Assembly: GCA_949130485.1 (NCBI GenBank)
Contig: OX422186.1
Coordinates: forward strand, 7,316,792 to 7,380,791
Source: Agelas oroides
Taxonomy: Eukaryota > Porifera > Demospongiae > Agelasida > Agelasidae
DNA length: 64,000 nt
Reading direction: 5' to 3'
Shown here: positions 1-12,942 of the stretch, one piece after another
How the letters are laid out: every line of letters begins with the position of its first letter
How positions within the stretch are numbered: the stretch's first letter is position 1
The notes under the pieces: generated by a model
The model's database searches: none
What the model saw: the letters and a program-made list of their open reading frames with translations, nothing else
Told to the model about the DNA's origin: nothing
Position numbers and translations under genes: made by a program

Positions 1-1929
1 CCGTCAATGGAAATTCCCGTACATTTGGGAGTATGCCTAGCCCGATACAAACGTTGCACTAATGCAAGGTGCATATAATCCAGAAGATAAGGGAATGGAG
101 AGTTTAAAAATGGAATCCTTTTGTAGGTGCAATGGGCGCACAAAGCTGTACGGGTCGTCCAATGTCGCCTTCCCCAGCAGCGCCATATAGTGCCGTCAAT
201 GGAAATTCTCGTACTTCGCGAGTATGCCTAGCCCGGTACAAACGTTGCACTAATGCAAGGTTCATATAATCCAGAAGCTATGGGAAAGAAGAGTTTAAAA
301 ATGGAATCCTTTTGTCGGTGCAATGGGCGCACAAAGCTGTACGGGTCGTCCAAATTCGCCTTCCACAACAGCGCCATATAGTGCCGTCAATGGAAATTCC
401 CGTACATTTGGGAGTATGCCTAGCCCGATACAAACGTTGCACTAATGCAAGGTGCATATAATCCAGAAGATAAGGGAATGTAGAGTTTAAAAATGGAATC
501 CTTTTGTCGGTGCAATGGGCGCACAAAGCTGTACGGGTCGTCCAATGTCGCCTTCCCCAGCAGCGCCATATAGTGCTGTCAATGGAAATTCGCGTATATT
601 CGCGAGTATGCATAGCCCGGTACAAACGTTGCACTAATACAAGGTGCATATAATCCAGAAGCTATGGGAATGGAGAGTTTAAAAATGGAAACCTTTTGTC
701 GGTGCAAAGGGAGCACAAAGCTGTACCGGCTTTCAAATGTCTCCTTCCACAGCAGCGCCATATAGTGCCGTCAATGAAAATTCTCGTACATTCGCGAGTA
801 TGCCTAGCCCGGTACAAACGTCGCACTAATGCAAGGTTCATATAATCCAGAAGCTATGGGAAAGGAGAGTTTAAAAATGGAAACCTTTTGTCGGTGCAAA
901 GCGTGCACAAAGTTGTACGGGCCGTCCAATGTCGACTTCCCCAGCAGCGCCATATAGTGCTGTCAATGGAAATTCGCGTATATTCCCGAGTATGCATAGC
1001 ACGGTACAAACGTTGCACTAATACAAGGTGCATATAATCCAGAAGCTATGGGAAAGGAGAGTTTTAAAATGGAAACCTTTTTTCGGTGCAAAAGGTGCAC
1101 AAAGTTGTACGGGCCGTCCAATGTCGACTTCACCAGCAGCGCCATATAGTGCTGTCAATGGAAATTCGCGTACATTCGCGAGTATGCATAGCCCGGTACA
1201 AACGTTGCAATAATTCAAGGTGTATATAATCCAGAAGCTATGGGAATGGAGAGTGTGAAAATGGAAACCTTTTGTCGGTGCAAAGGGAGCACAAAGCTGT
1301 ACCGGCCTTCCAATGTCGCCTTCCACAGCTGCGCCATATAGTGCCGTCAATGAAGATTCTCGTACTTTCGCGAGTATGTCTAGCCCGGTACAAACGTTGC
1401 ACTAATGCAAGGTTCATATAATCCAGAAGCTATGGGAAAGGAGAGTTTAAAAATGGAAACCTTTTGTCGGTGCAAAAGGCGCACAAAGTTATACGGGCCG
1501 TCAAATGTCGACTTCCCCAGCAGCGCCATATAGTGCTGTCAATGGAAAATCGCGTATATTCGCGAGTATGCATAGCCCGTTACAAACGTTGCACTAATAC
1601 AAGGTGCATATAATCCAGAAGCTATGGGAATGGACAGTTTGAAATGGAAACCTTTTGTCGGTGCAAAGGGAGCACAAAGCTGTACCGGCCATCCAATATC
1701 GCCTTCCACAGCAGCGCCATATAGTGCCGTCAATGAAAATTCTCGCATATTCGCGAGTATGCCTAGCCCGGTACAAACGTTGCACTAATGCAAGGTTCAT
1801 ATAATCCAGAAGCTATGAGAAAGGAGAGTTTAAACATGGAAACCTTTTGTCGGTGCAAAGGGAGCACAAAGCTGTACCGGCCTTCCAATGTCGCCTTCCA
1901 CAGCAGCGCCATATAGTGCTGTCAATGAA
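1..1929. repeat. Heterogeneous satellite segment, left end
   Basis: About ten monomers of several subfamilies are mixed here. They include the CAATGGGCGCAC type with the TCCC/GGGA hairpin variant (15-30, 398-413), the AAAGGGAGCAC type and the AAAGGTGCAC type. Monomers at about 1020-1370 reappear at about 3320-3670 at an offset near 2304 bp (12 monomers). No gene or foreign insertion is visible. Confidence 0.75.
15..30. other. H1 variant with paired changes (TCCC/GGGA)
   Basis: Relative to the consensus TCGCG/CGCGA, the central pair G-C is replaced by C-G through changes in both arms, and the loop-closing G-C becomes G-T. The result is TCCC, an 8-nt loop GTACATTT, then GGGA. The same form occurs at 398-413, 2893-2908 and 4237-4252. 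A relative with loop TTACATTT occurs near 24603, 28442 and 29210 and in their distal copies. Confidence 0.75.
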
Positions 1930-2697
1930 AATTCTCGTACATTCGCGAGTATGCCTAGCCCGGTACAAACGTTGCACTAATGCAAGGTTGATATAATCCA
2001 GAAGCTATGAGAAAGGAGAGTTTAAAAATGGAAACCTTTTGTCGGTGCAAAGGGAGCACAAAGCTGTACCGGCCTTCCAATGTCGCCTTCCACAGCAGCG
2101 CCATATAGTGCCGTCAATGAAAATTCTCGCACATTCGCGAGTATGCCTAGCCCGGTACATACGTTGCACTAATGCAAGGTTCATATAATCCAGAAGTTAT
2201 GAGAAAGGAGAGTTTAAAAATGGAAAACTTTTGTCGGTGCAAAGGGAGCACAAAGCTGTACCGGCCTTCCAATGTCGCCTTCCACAGCAGCGCCATATAG
2301 TGCTGTCAATGAAAATTCTCGTACATTCGCGAGTATGCCTAGCCCGGTACAAACGTTGCACTAATGCAAGGTTGATATAATCCAGAAGCTATGAGAAAGG
2401 AGAGTTTAAAAATGGAAACCTTTTGTCGGTGCAAAGGGAGCACAAAGCTGTACCGGCCTTCCAATGTCGCCTTCCACAGCAGCGCCATATAGTGCCGTCA
2501 ATGAAAATTCTCGCACATTCGCGAGTATGCCTAGCCCGGTACAAACGTTGCACTAATGCAAGGTTCATATAATCCAGAAGTTATGAGAAAGGAGAGTTTA
2601 AAAATGGAAAACTTTTGTCGGTGCAAAGGGAGCACAAAGCTGTACCGGCCTTCCAATGTCGCCTTCCACAGCAGCGCCATATAGTGCCGTCAATGAA
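1930..2697. repeat. Two tandem 384-bp dimers (CTATGAGAAAGG subfamily)
   Basis: A two-monomer unit is repeated with a 384-bp period. The marker GGTTGATATAATCC occurs at about 1987 and 2371, and GTTATGAGAAAGG at about 2196 and 2580. Both copies carry the AAAGGGAGCAC block and GAAAATTCTCG. Boundaries are approximate because all neighbouring monomers are similar. Confidence 0.75.
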
Positions 2698-5052
2698 AAT
2701 TCTCGCACATTCGCGAGTATGCCTATCCCGGTACAAACGTTGCACTATTGCAAGGTTCATATAATCCAGAAGCTATGAGAAAGGAGAGTTTAAAAATGGA
2801 AACCTTTTGTCGGTGCAAAGGGCGCACAAACCTGTACGGGTCGTCCATATTCGCCTTCCCCAGTAGAGCCATATAGTGCCGTCAATGGAAATTCCCGTAC
2901 ATTTGGGAGTATGCCTAGCCCGATACAAACGTTGCACTAATGCAAGGTGCATATAATCCAGAAGCTATGGGAAAGGAGAGTTTAAAAATGGAAAACTTTT
3001 GTCGGTGCAAAAGGTGCACAAAGCTGTACGGGCCGTCCAATGTCGACTTCCCCAGCAGCGCCATATAGTGCTGTCAATGGAAATTCGCGTACATTCGCGA
3101 GTATGCATAGCCCGGTACAAACGTTGCACTAATACAAGGTGCATATAATCCAGAAGCAATGGGAATGGAGAGTTTAAAAATGGAAACCTTTTGTCGGTGC
3201 AAAGGGAGCACAAAGCTGTACCGGCCTTCCAATGTCGCCTTCCACAACAGCGCCATATAGTGCCGTCAATGAAAATTCTCGTACATTCGCGAGTATGCCT
3301 AGCCCGGTACAAACGTTGCACTAATACAAGGTGCATATAATCCAGAAGCTATGGGAAAGGAGAGTTTAAAAATGGAAACCTTTTTTCGGTGCAAAAGGTG
3401 CACAAAGTTGTACGGGCCGTCCAATGTCGACTTCACCAGCAGCGCCATATAGTGCTGTCAATGGAAATTCGCGTACATTCGCGAGTATGCATAGCCCGGT
3501 ACAAACGTTGCAATAATTCAAGGTGTATATAATCCAGAAGCTATGGGAATGGAGAGTGTGAAAATGGAAACCTTTTGTCGGTGCAAAGGGAGCACAAAGC
3601 TGTACCGGCCTTCCAATGTCGCCTTCCACAACAGCGCCATATAGTGCCGTCAATGAAGATTCTCGTACTTTCGCGAGTATGCCTAGCCCGGTACAAACGT
3701 TGCACTAATGCAAGGTTGATATAATCCAGAAGCTATGAGAAAGGAGAGTTTAAAAATGGAAACCTTTTGTCGGTGCAAAGGGAGCACAAAGCTGTACCGG
3801 CCTTCCAATGTCGCCTTCCACAGCAGCGCCATATAGTGCCGTCAATGAAAATTCTCGCACATTCGCGAATATGCCTAGCCCGGTACAAACGTTGCACTAA
3901 TGCAAGGTTCATATAATCCAGAAGTTATGAGAAAGGAGAGTTTAAAAATGGAAAACTTTTGTCGGTGCAAAGGGAGCACAAAGCTGTACCGGCCTTCCAA
4001 TGTCGCCTTCCACAGCAGCGCCATATAGTGCCGTCAATGAAAATTCTCGCACATTCGCGAGTATGCCTATCCCGGTACAAACGTTGCACTAATGCAAGGT
4101 TCATATAATCCAGAAGCTATGAGAAAGGAGAGTTTAAAAATGGAAACCTTTTGTCGGTGCAAAGGGCGCACAAACCTGTACGGGTCGTCCATATTCGCCT
4201 TCCCCAGTAGAGCCATATAGTGCCGTCAATGGAAATTCCCGTACATTTGGGAGTATGCCTAGCCCGATACAAACGTTGCACTAATGCAAGGTGCATATAA
4301 TCCAGAAGCTATGGGAAAGGAGAGTTTAAAAATGGAAAACTTTTGTCGGTGCAAAAGGTGCACAAAGTTGTACGGGCCGTCCAATGTCGACTTCCCCAGC
4401 AGCGCCATATAGTGCTGTCAATGGAAATTCGCGTACATTCGCGAGTATGCATAGCCCGGTACAAACGTTGCACTAATACAAGGTGCATATAATCTAGAAG
4501 CAATGGGAATGGAGAGTTTAAAAATGGAAACCTTTTGTCGGTGCAAAGGGAGCACAAAGCTGTACCGGCCTTCCAATGTCGCCTTCCACAGCAGCGCCAT
4601 ATAGTGCCGTCAATGAAAATTCTCGTACATTCGCGAGTATGCCTAGCCCGGTACAAACGTTGCACTAATACAAGGTGCATATAATCCAGAAGCTATGGGA
4701 AAGGAGAGTTTAAAAATGGAAACCTTTTTTCGGTGCAAAAGGTGTACAAAGTTGTACGGGCCGTCCAATGTCGACTTCACCAGCAGCGCCATATAGTGCT
4801 GTCAATGGAAATTCGCGTACATTCGCGAGTATGCATAGCCCGGTACAAACGTTGCAATAATTCAAGGTGTATATAATCCAGAAGCTATGGGAATGGAGAG
4901 TGTGAAAATGGAAACCTTTTGTCGGTGCAAAGGGAGCACAAAGCTGTACCGGCCTTCCAATGTCGCCTTCCACAGCTGCGCCATATAGTGCCGTCAATGA
5001 AGATTCTCGTACTTTCGCGAGTATGCCTAGCCCGGTACAAACGTTGCACTAA
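2365..5052. repeat. Two tandem copies of a 1344-bp (7-monomer) higher-order unit
   Basis: Copy one runs about 2365-3708 and copy two about 3709-5052. Rare variants recur exactly 1344 bp apart: CCTATCCCGGTAC near 2722 and 4066, GTTATGAGAAAGG near 2580 and 3924, and the TCCCGTACATTTGGGA hairpin at 2893-2908 and 4237-4252. Single-base differences separate the copies. This is a classic higher-order repeat made by unequal exchange of a seven-monomer block. Confidence 0.85.
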
Positions 5053-5559
5053 TGCAAGGTTCATATAATCCAGAAGCTATGGGAAAGGAGAGTTTAAAAA
5101 TGGAAACCTTTTGTCGGTGCAAAGGGAGCACAAAGCTGTACCGGCCTTCCAATGTCGCCTTACACAGCAGGGCCATATAGTGCCGTCAATGAAAATTCGC
5201 GTATATTCGCGAGTATGCATAGCCCGATACAAACGTTGCACTAATACAAGGTGCATATAATCCAGAAGCTATGGGAATGGAGAGTTTAAAAATGGAAAGC
5301 TTTTGTCGGTGCAAAGGGAGCACAAAGCTGTACCGGCCTTCCAATGTCGCCTTCCACAGCAGTGCCATATAGTGCCGTCAATGAAAATTCTCGTACTTTC
5401 GCGAGTATGCCTAGCCCGGTACAAACGTTGCACTAATGCAATGTTCATATAATCCAGAAGCTATGGGAAAGGAGAGTTTAAAAATGGAAACCTTTTGTCG
5501 GTGCAAAAGGTGCACAAATTTGTACGGGCCGTCCAATGTCGACTTCCCCAGCAGCGCCA

Positions 5560-6711
5560 TATAGTGCTGTCAATGGAAATTCGCGTACATTCGCGAGTAT
5601 GCATAGCCCGGTACAAACGTTGCACAAATACAAGGTGCATATAATCCAGAAGCTATGGGAAAGGAGAGTTTAAAAATGGAAACCTTTTGTCGGTGCAAAG
5701 GGAGCACAAAGCTGTACCGGCCTTCCAATGTCGCCTTCCACAGCAGCGCCATATAGTGCCGTCAATGAAAATTCTCGTACATTCGCGAGTATGCCTTGCC
5801 CGGTACAAACGTTGCACTAATACAAGGTGCATATAATCCAGAAGCTATGGAAATGGAGAGTTTAAAAATGGAAACCTTCTGTCGGTGCAAAAGGTGCACA
5901 AAGTTGTACGGGCCGTCCAATGTCGACTTCCCCAGCAGCGCCATATAGTGCCGTCAATGGAAATTCGCGTACATTCGCGAGTATGCATAGCCCGGCACAA
6001 ACGTTGCACTAATACAAGGTGCATATAATCCAGAAGCTATGGGAATGGAGAGTTTAAAAATGGAAACCTTTTGTCGGTGCAAAAGGTGCACAAATTTGTA
6101 CGGGCCGTCCAATATCGACTTCCCCAGCAGCGCCATATAGTGCTGTCAATGGAAATTCGCGTACATTCGCGAGTATGCATTGCCCGGTACAAACGTTGCA
6201 CAAATACAAGGTGCATATAATCCAGAAGCTATGGGAAAGGAGAGTTTAAAAATGGAAACCTTTTGTCGGTGCAAAGGGAGCACAAAGCTGTACCGGCCTT
6301 CCAATGTCGCCTTCCACAGCAGCGCCATATAGTGCCGTCAATGAAAATTCTCGTACATTCGCGAGTATGCCTTGCCCGGTACAAACGTTGCACTAATACA
6401 AGGTGCATATAATCCAGAAGCCATGGAAATGGAGAGTTTAAAAATGGAAACCTTCTGTCGGTGCAAAAGGTGCACAAAGTTGTACGGGCCGTCCAATGTC
6501 TACTTCCCCAGCAGCGCCATATAGTGCCGTCAATGGAAATTCGCGTACATTCGCGAGTATGCATAGCCCGGCACAAACGTTGCACTAATACAAGGTGCAT
6601 ATAATCCAGAAGCTATGGGAATGGAGAGTTTAAAAATGGAAACCTTTTGTCGGTGCAAAAGGTGCACAAATTTGTACGGGCCGTCCAATATCGACTTCCC
6701 CAGCAGCACCA
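5560..6711. repeat. Two tandem copies of a 576-bp (3-monomer) unit
   Basis: A trimer at about 5560-6135 is repeated at about 6136-6711. The three monomers keep their order: AAAGGTGCAC type, AAAGGGAGCAC type, then the type with CTATGGAAATGG (second copy CCATGGAAATGG). A related single trimer lies near 9.8-10.4 kb. Confidence 0.8.
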
Positions 6712-7330
6712 TATAGTGCCGTCAATGGAAATTCGCGTACATTCGCGAGTATGCCTAGCCCGGTACAAACGTTGCACTAATACAAGGTGTATATAATCCA
6801 GAAGCTATGGGATTGGAGAGTTTAAAAATGGAAACCTTTTGTCGGTGCAAAGGGAGAACAAAGCTGTACCGGCCTTCCAATATCGCTTTCCACAGCAGCG
6901 CCATATAGTGCCGTCAATGAAAATTCTCGTACATTCGCGAGTATATCTAGCCCGGTGCAAACGTTGCACTAATGCAAGTTTCATATAATCATGAAGCTAT
7001 GGGAAAGGAGAGTTTAAAAATGGAAACATTTTGTCGGTGCAAAAGGTGCACAAAGTTGTACGCGCCGTCCAATGTCGACTTCCCCAGCAGCGCCATATAG
7101 TGCTGTCAATGGAAATTCGCGTACATTCGCGAGTATGCCTAGCCCGGTACAAACGTTGCACTAATACAAGGTGCATATAATTCAGAAGCTATGGGAATGG
7201 AGAGTTTAAAAATGGAAACCTTCTGTCGGTGCAAAAGGTGCACAAAGTTGTACGGGCCGTCCAATGTCGACTTCCCCAGCAGCGCCATATAGTGCCGTCA
7301 ATGGAAATTCGCGTACATTCGCGAGTATGC
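6245..7330. repeat. Segment duplicated at 9893-10978 (offset 3648 bp)
   Basis: The order of variant monomers here is repeated 19 monomers downstream. The shared rare markers are GGGATTGGAGAG (GATTGG at 6811 and 10459) and ATCATGAAGCTATGG. The match stops at 7331/10979, where CCTAGCCCGG faces CATAGCCCGG. A few single-base differences lie inside. Confidence 0.75.
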
Positions 7331-7740
7331 CTAGCCCGGTACAAACGTTGCACTAATACAAGGTGTATATAATCCAGAAGCTATGGGAATGGAGAGTTTA
7401 AAAATGGAAACCTTTTGTCGGTGCAAAGGGAGAACAAAGCTGTACCGGCCTTCCAATATCGCTTTCCACAGCAGCACCATTTAGTGACCTCAATGAAAAT
7501 TCTCGTACATTCGCGAGTATATCTAGCCCGGTGCAAACGTTGCACTAATGCAAGGTTCATATAATCATGAAGCTATGGGAAAGGAGAGTTTAAAAATGGA
7601 AACCTTTTGTCGGTGCAAAAGGTACACAAAGTTGTACGGGCCGTCCAATGTCGACTTCCCCAGCAGCGCCATATAGTGCTGTCAATGGAAATTCGCGTCC
7701 ATTCGCGAGTATGCCTAGCCCGGTACAAACGTTGCACTAA

Positions 7741-8892
7741 TACAAGGTGCATATAATCCAGAAGCTATGGGAATGGAGAGTTTAAAAATGGAAACCTTCT
7801 GTCGGTGCAAAAGGTGCACAAAGTTGTACGGGCCGTCCAATGTCGACTTCCCCAGCAGCGCCATATAATGCCGTCAATGGAAATTCGCGTACATTCGCGA
7901 GTATGCATAGCCCGGTACAAACGTTGCACTAATACAAGGTGCATATAATCCAGAAGCTATGGGAATGGAGAGTTTAAAAATGGAATCCTTTTGTCGGTGC
8001 AATGGGCGTACAAATCTGTACGGGTCGTCCAATGTCGCCTTCCCCAGCAGCGCCATATAGTGCCATCAATGGAAATTCTCGTACATTCGCGAGTATGCCT
8101 AGCCCGGTACAAACGTTGCACTAATGAAAGGTTCATATAATCCAGAAGCTATGGGAAAAGAGAGTTTAAAAATGGAAACCTTTTGTCGGTGCAAAGGGAG
8201 CACAAGGCTGTACCGGCCTTCCAATGACGCCTTCCACAGCAGCGCCATATAGTGCCGTCAATGAAAATTCTAGTACTTTCGCTAGTATGCCTAGCCCGGT
8301 ACAAACGTTGCACTAATACAAGGTGCATATAATCCAGAAGCTATGGGAATGGAGAGTTTAAAAATGGAAACCTTCTGTCGGTGCAAAAGGTGCACAAAGT
8401 TGTACGGGCCGTCCAATGTCGACTTCCCCAGCAGCGCCATATAATGCCGTCAATGGAAATTCGCGTACATTCGCGAGTATGCATAGCCCGGTACAAACGT
8501 TGCACTAATACAAGGTGCATATAATCCAGAAGCTATGGGAATGGAGAGTTTAAAAATGGAATCCTTTTGTCGGTGCAATGGGCGTACAAATCTGTACGGG
8601 TCGTCCAATGTCGCCTTCCCCAGCAGCGCCATATAGTGCCATCAATGGAAATTCTCGTACATTCGCGAGTATGCCTAGCCCGGTACAAACGTTGCACTAA
8701 TGAAAGGTTCATATAATCCAGAAGCTATGGGAAAAGAGAGTTTAAAAATGGAAACCTTTTGTCGGTGCAAAGGGAGCACAAGGCTGTACCGGCCTTCCAA
8801 TGACGCCTTCCACAGCAGCGCCATATAGTGCCGTCAATGAAAATTCTAGTACTTTCGCTAGTATGCATAGCCCGGTACAAACGTTGCACTAA
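7741..8892. repeat. Two tandem copies of a 576-bp trimer, single in the distal duplicate
   Basis: The trimer 7741-8316 is repeated at 8317-8892. Shared markers are GCGCCATATAATGCCG, CAATGGGCGTACAAATC and the CTAG/CTAG hairpin (8270-8285, 8846-8861). The first copy continues GCCTAGCCC after the hairpin and the second GCATAGCCC. The matching part of the large distal duplicate, near 33.67-34.24 kb, has the trimer only once. A further partial copy lies at about 9469-9900. Confidence 0.8.
8270..8285. other. H1 variant with paired changes (CTAG/CTAG)
   Basis: The common subfamily form is CTCG, loop TACTTTCG, CGAG. Here C becomes A in the left arm and G becomes T in the right arm, giving CTAG/CTAG with an intact 4-bp stem. 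The same form occurs at 8846-8861 and 34202-34217. A half-changed form (CTAG with CGAG) exists near 18247 and may be an intermediate. Confidence 0.75.
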
Positions 8893-11520
8893 TGCAAGGT
8901 TCATATAATCCAGAAGCTATGGGAAAGGAGAGTTTAAAAATGGAAATCTTTTGTCGGCGCAAAGGGTGCACAAAATTGTACGGGCCTTCCAATTTCGACT
9001 TCCCCAGCAGCGCCATATAGTGCCGTCAATGGAAATTCGCGTACATTCGCGAGTATGCCTAGCCCGGTACAAACGTTGCACTAATACAAGGTGTATATAA
9101 TCCAGAAGCTATGGGAATGGAGAGTTTAAAAATGGAAACCTTTTGTCGGTGCAAAGGGAGAACAAAGCTGTACCGGCCTTCCAATATCGCTTTCCACAGC
9201 AGCACCATTTAGTGCCGTCAATGAAAATTCTCGTACATTCGCGAGTATATCTAGCCCGGTGCAAACGTTGCACTAATGCAAGGTTCATATAATCATGAAG
9301 CTATGGGAAAGGAGAGTTTAAAAATGGAAACCTTTTGTCGGTGCAAAAGGTACACAAAGTTGTACGGGCCGTCCAATGTCGACTTCCCCAGCAGCGCCAT
9401 ATAGTGCTGTCAATGGAAATTCGCGTCCATTCGCGAGTATGCCTAGCCCGGTACAAACGTTGCACTAATACAAGGTGCATATAATCCAGAAGCTATGGGA
9501 ATGGAGAGTTTAAAAATGGAAACCTTCTGTCGGTGCAAAAGGTGCACAAAGTTGTACGGGCCGTCCAATGTCGACTTCCCCAGAAGCGCCATATAATGCC
9601 GTCAATGGAAATTCGCGTACATTCGCGAGTATGCATAGCCCGGTACAAACGTTGCACTAATACAAGGTGCATATAATCCAGAAGCTATGGGAATGGAGAG
9701 TTTAAAAATGGAATCCTTTTGTCGGTGCAATGGGCGTACAAATCTGTACGGGTCGTCCAATGTCGCCTTCCCCAGCAGCGCCATATAGTGCCATCAATGG
9801 AAATTCTCGTACATTCGCGAGTATGCCTAGCCCGGTACAAACGTTGCACTAATGAAAGGTTCATATAATCCAGAAGCTATGGGAAAAGAGAGTTTAAAAA
9901 TGGAAACCTTTTGTCGGTGCAAAGGGAGCACAAAGCTGTACCGGCCTTCCAATGTCGCCTTCCACAGCAGCGCCATATAGTGCCGTCAATGAAAATTCTC
10001 GTACATTCGCGAGTATGCCTTGCCCGGTACAAACGTTGCACTAATACAAGGTGCATATAATCCAGAAGCTATGGAAATGGAGAGTTTAAAAATGGAAACC
10101 TTCTGTCGGTGCAAAAGGTGCACAAAGTTGTACGGGCCGTCCAATGTCGACTTCCCCAGCAGCGCCATATAGTGCCGTCAATGGAAATTCGCGTACATTC
10201 GCGAGTATGCATAGCCCGGCACAAACGTTGCACTAATACAAGGTGCATATAATCCAGAAGCTATGGGAATGGAGAGTTTAAAAATGGAAACCTTTTGTCG
10301 GTGCAAAAGGTGCACAAATTTGTACGGGCCGTCCAATATCGACTTCCCCAGCAGCGCCATATAGTGCCGTCAATGGAAATTCGCGTACATTCGCGAGTAT
10401 GCCTAGCCCGGTACAAACGTTGCACTAATACAAGGTGTATATAATCCAGAAGCTATGGGATTGGAGAGTTTAAAAATGGAAACCTTTTGTCGGTGCAAAG
10501 GGAGAACAAAGCTGTACCGGCCTTCCAATATCGCTTTCCACAGCAGCGCCATATAGTGCCGTCAATGAAAATTCTCGTACATTCGCGAGTATATCTAGCC
10601 CGGTGCAAACGTTGCACTAATGCAAGGTTCATATAATCATGAAGCTATGGGAAAGGAGAGTTTAAAAATGGAAACCTTTTGTCGGTGCAAAAGGTGCACA
10701 AAGTTGTACGCGCCGTCCAATGTCGACTTCCCCAGCAGCGCCATATAGTGCTGTCAATGGAAATTCGCGTACATTCGCGAGTATGCCTAGCCCGGTACAA
10801 ACGTTGCACTAATACAAGGTGCATATAATTCAGAAGCTATGGGAATGGAGAGTTTAAAAATGGAAACCTTCTGTCGGTGCAAAAGGTGCACAAAGTTGTA
10901 CGGGCCGTCCAATGTCGACTTCCCCAGCAGCGCCATATAGTGCCGTCAATGGAAATTCGCGTACATTCGCGAGTATGCATAGCCCGGTACAAACGTTGCA
11001 CTAATACAAGGTGCATATAATCCAGAAGCTATGGGAATGGAGAGTTTAAAAATGGAAACCTTTTGTCGGTGCAAAACGTGCACAAATTTGTACGGGCCGT
11101 CCAATGTCGACTTCCCCAGCAGCGCCATATAGTGCTGTCAATGGAAATTCGCGTACATTCGCGAGTATGCCTAGCCCAGTACAAACGTTGCACTAATACA
11201 AGGTGCATATAATCCAGAAGCTATGGGAATGGAGAGTTTAAAATTGGAAACCTTTTATCGGTGCAAAGGGAGCACAAAGCTGTACCGGCCTTCCAATGTC
11301 GCTTCCACAGCAGCGCCATATAGTGCTGTCAATGGAAATTCGCGTACATTCGCGAGTATGCCTAGACCGGTACAAACGTTGCACAAATACAAGGTGCATA
11401 TAATCCAGAAGCTATGGGAATGGAGAGTCCAAAAATGGAAACATTTTGTCGGTGCAAAAGGCGCACAAATCTGTACGGTCCGTCCAATATCGCCTACCAC
11501 AGCAGTGCCATATAGTGCCG

Positions 11521-12942
11521 TCAATGAAAATTCTCGTATATTCGCGAGTATGCCTAGCCCGGTACAAACGTTGTACTAATACAAGGTTCATATAATCCAG
11601 AAGCTATGGGAATGGAGAGTTTACAAATGGAAACCTTTTGACGGTGCAATAGGCAAACAAATTTGTAAGGGCCGTCCAATGTCGCCTTCTACAGCAGCGC
11701 CATATAGTGCCGTCAATGGAAATTCGCGTACATTCGCGAGTATGTCTAGCCCGGTACAAACGTTCCACTAATGCAAGGTGCATATAATCAAGAAGCAATG
11801 GGAATGGAGAGTCTAAAAATTCAAACCTTTTGTCGATGCAAAAGGCGCACAAATCTGTACGGGCAGTCCAATGTCGCCTTCCACAGCAGCGCCATATAGT
11901 GCCGTCAATGGAAATTCTCGTACTTTCGCGAGTATGCCTAGCCCGGTACAAACGTTGCACTAATGCAAGGTGCATATAATCCAGAAGCTATGGGAATGGA
12001 GAGTCCAAAAATTGAAACATTTTGTCGGTGCAAAAGGCGCACAAATCTGTACGGGCCGTCCAATGTCGCCTACCACAGCAGCGCCATATAGTGCCGTCAA
12101 TGAAAATTCTCGTACTTTCGCGAGTATGCCTAGCCCGGTACAAACGTTGCACTAATGCAAGGTTCATATAATCCAGAAGCTATGGGAAAGGAGAGTTTAA
12201 AAATGGAAACCTTTTATCGGTGCAAAAGGTGCACAAAGTTGTACGGACCGTCCAATGTCGCCTTCACACGCAGCGCCATATAGTGCCGTCAATGGAAATT
12301 AGCGTACATTCGCGAGTACTCCTAGCCCGGTACAAACGTTACACTAATGCAAGGTGAATATAATCCAGAAGCTATGGGAATGGAGAGTTTAAAAATGGAA
12401 AATTTTGTCGGTGCAAAGGGCGCACAAAATTCTACGGGCCGTCCAATGTCGCCTTCAACAGCAGCGCCATATACTGCCGTCAATGAAAATTCTCGTACAT
12501 TCGCGAGTATGCCTAGCCCGTTACAAACCTTGCACTAATGCAAGATGCATATAATCCAGAAGCAATGGGAATGGAGAGTTTCAAATTGGAAACCTTTTAT
12601 CGGTGCAAAGGGAGCACAAAGCTGTACCGGCCTTCCAATGTCGCTTCCACAGCAGCGCCATATAGTGCTGTCAATGGAAATTCGCGTACATTCGCGAGTA
12701 TGCCTAGACCGGTACAAACGTTGCACTAATGCAAGGTGCATATAATCCAGAAGCTATGGGAATGGAGAGTCCAAAAATGGAAACATTTTGTCGGTGCAAA
12801 AGGCGCACAAATCTGTACGGGCCGTCCAATGTCGCCTACCACAGCAGCGCCATATAGTGCCGTCAATGAAAATTCTCGAACATTCGCGAGTATGCCTAGC
12901 CCGGTACAAACGTTGCACTAATGCAAGGTGCATATAATCCAG
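11521..12942. repeat. Segment duplicated at 15741-17163 (offset about 4220 bp)
   Basis: About seven monomers recur 22 monomers downstream. Shared markers are the TTTACAAATGG variant, TTGACGGTGCAATAGGC, AAAATTCAAACC, AGTACTCCTAGCCC and GCAAGATGCATATAATCC. The offset shifts from 4220 to 4221 because one copy has ATGGAAAATTTTG where the other has ATGGAAACATTTTG. The match ends near 12942/17163 (CTATGGG against CTTTGGG). The counterparts in the distal large copy are 36877-38298 and 41097-42519. Confidence 0.8.

Noticed and set aside
241..283. tRNA-like A and B boxes (TAGCCCGGTAC and GGTTCATATAATCC) suggesting a SINE origin
   Set aside because: The B-box-like stretch has three extra bases and is limited to monomers with GGTTC; the A-box match fails at key positions. 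No tRNA fold is evident.
278..649. Open frames of about 123 codons on the minus strand, repeated through the window (for example 2965-3336, 11604-11975, 22755-23126)
   Set aside because: They are two-monomer readings of the satellite, made when one recurrent TAG (from CTA in GAAGCTATGGG) is mutated. The frame in the diverged monomer at 63794-63976 has its stop elsewhere. No domain, start context or codon bias is seen.
12736..12921. Recurrent 61-codon plus-strand open frames beginning at ATGCATATAATCC
   Set aside because: One per monomer, bounded by the fixed TAA in CACTAATGC. They exist only where the oligo-A TAA is mutated. Low-complexity amplification of one frame is not evidence of a gene.
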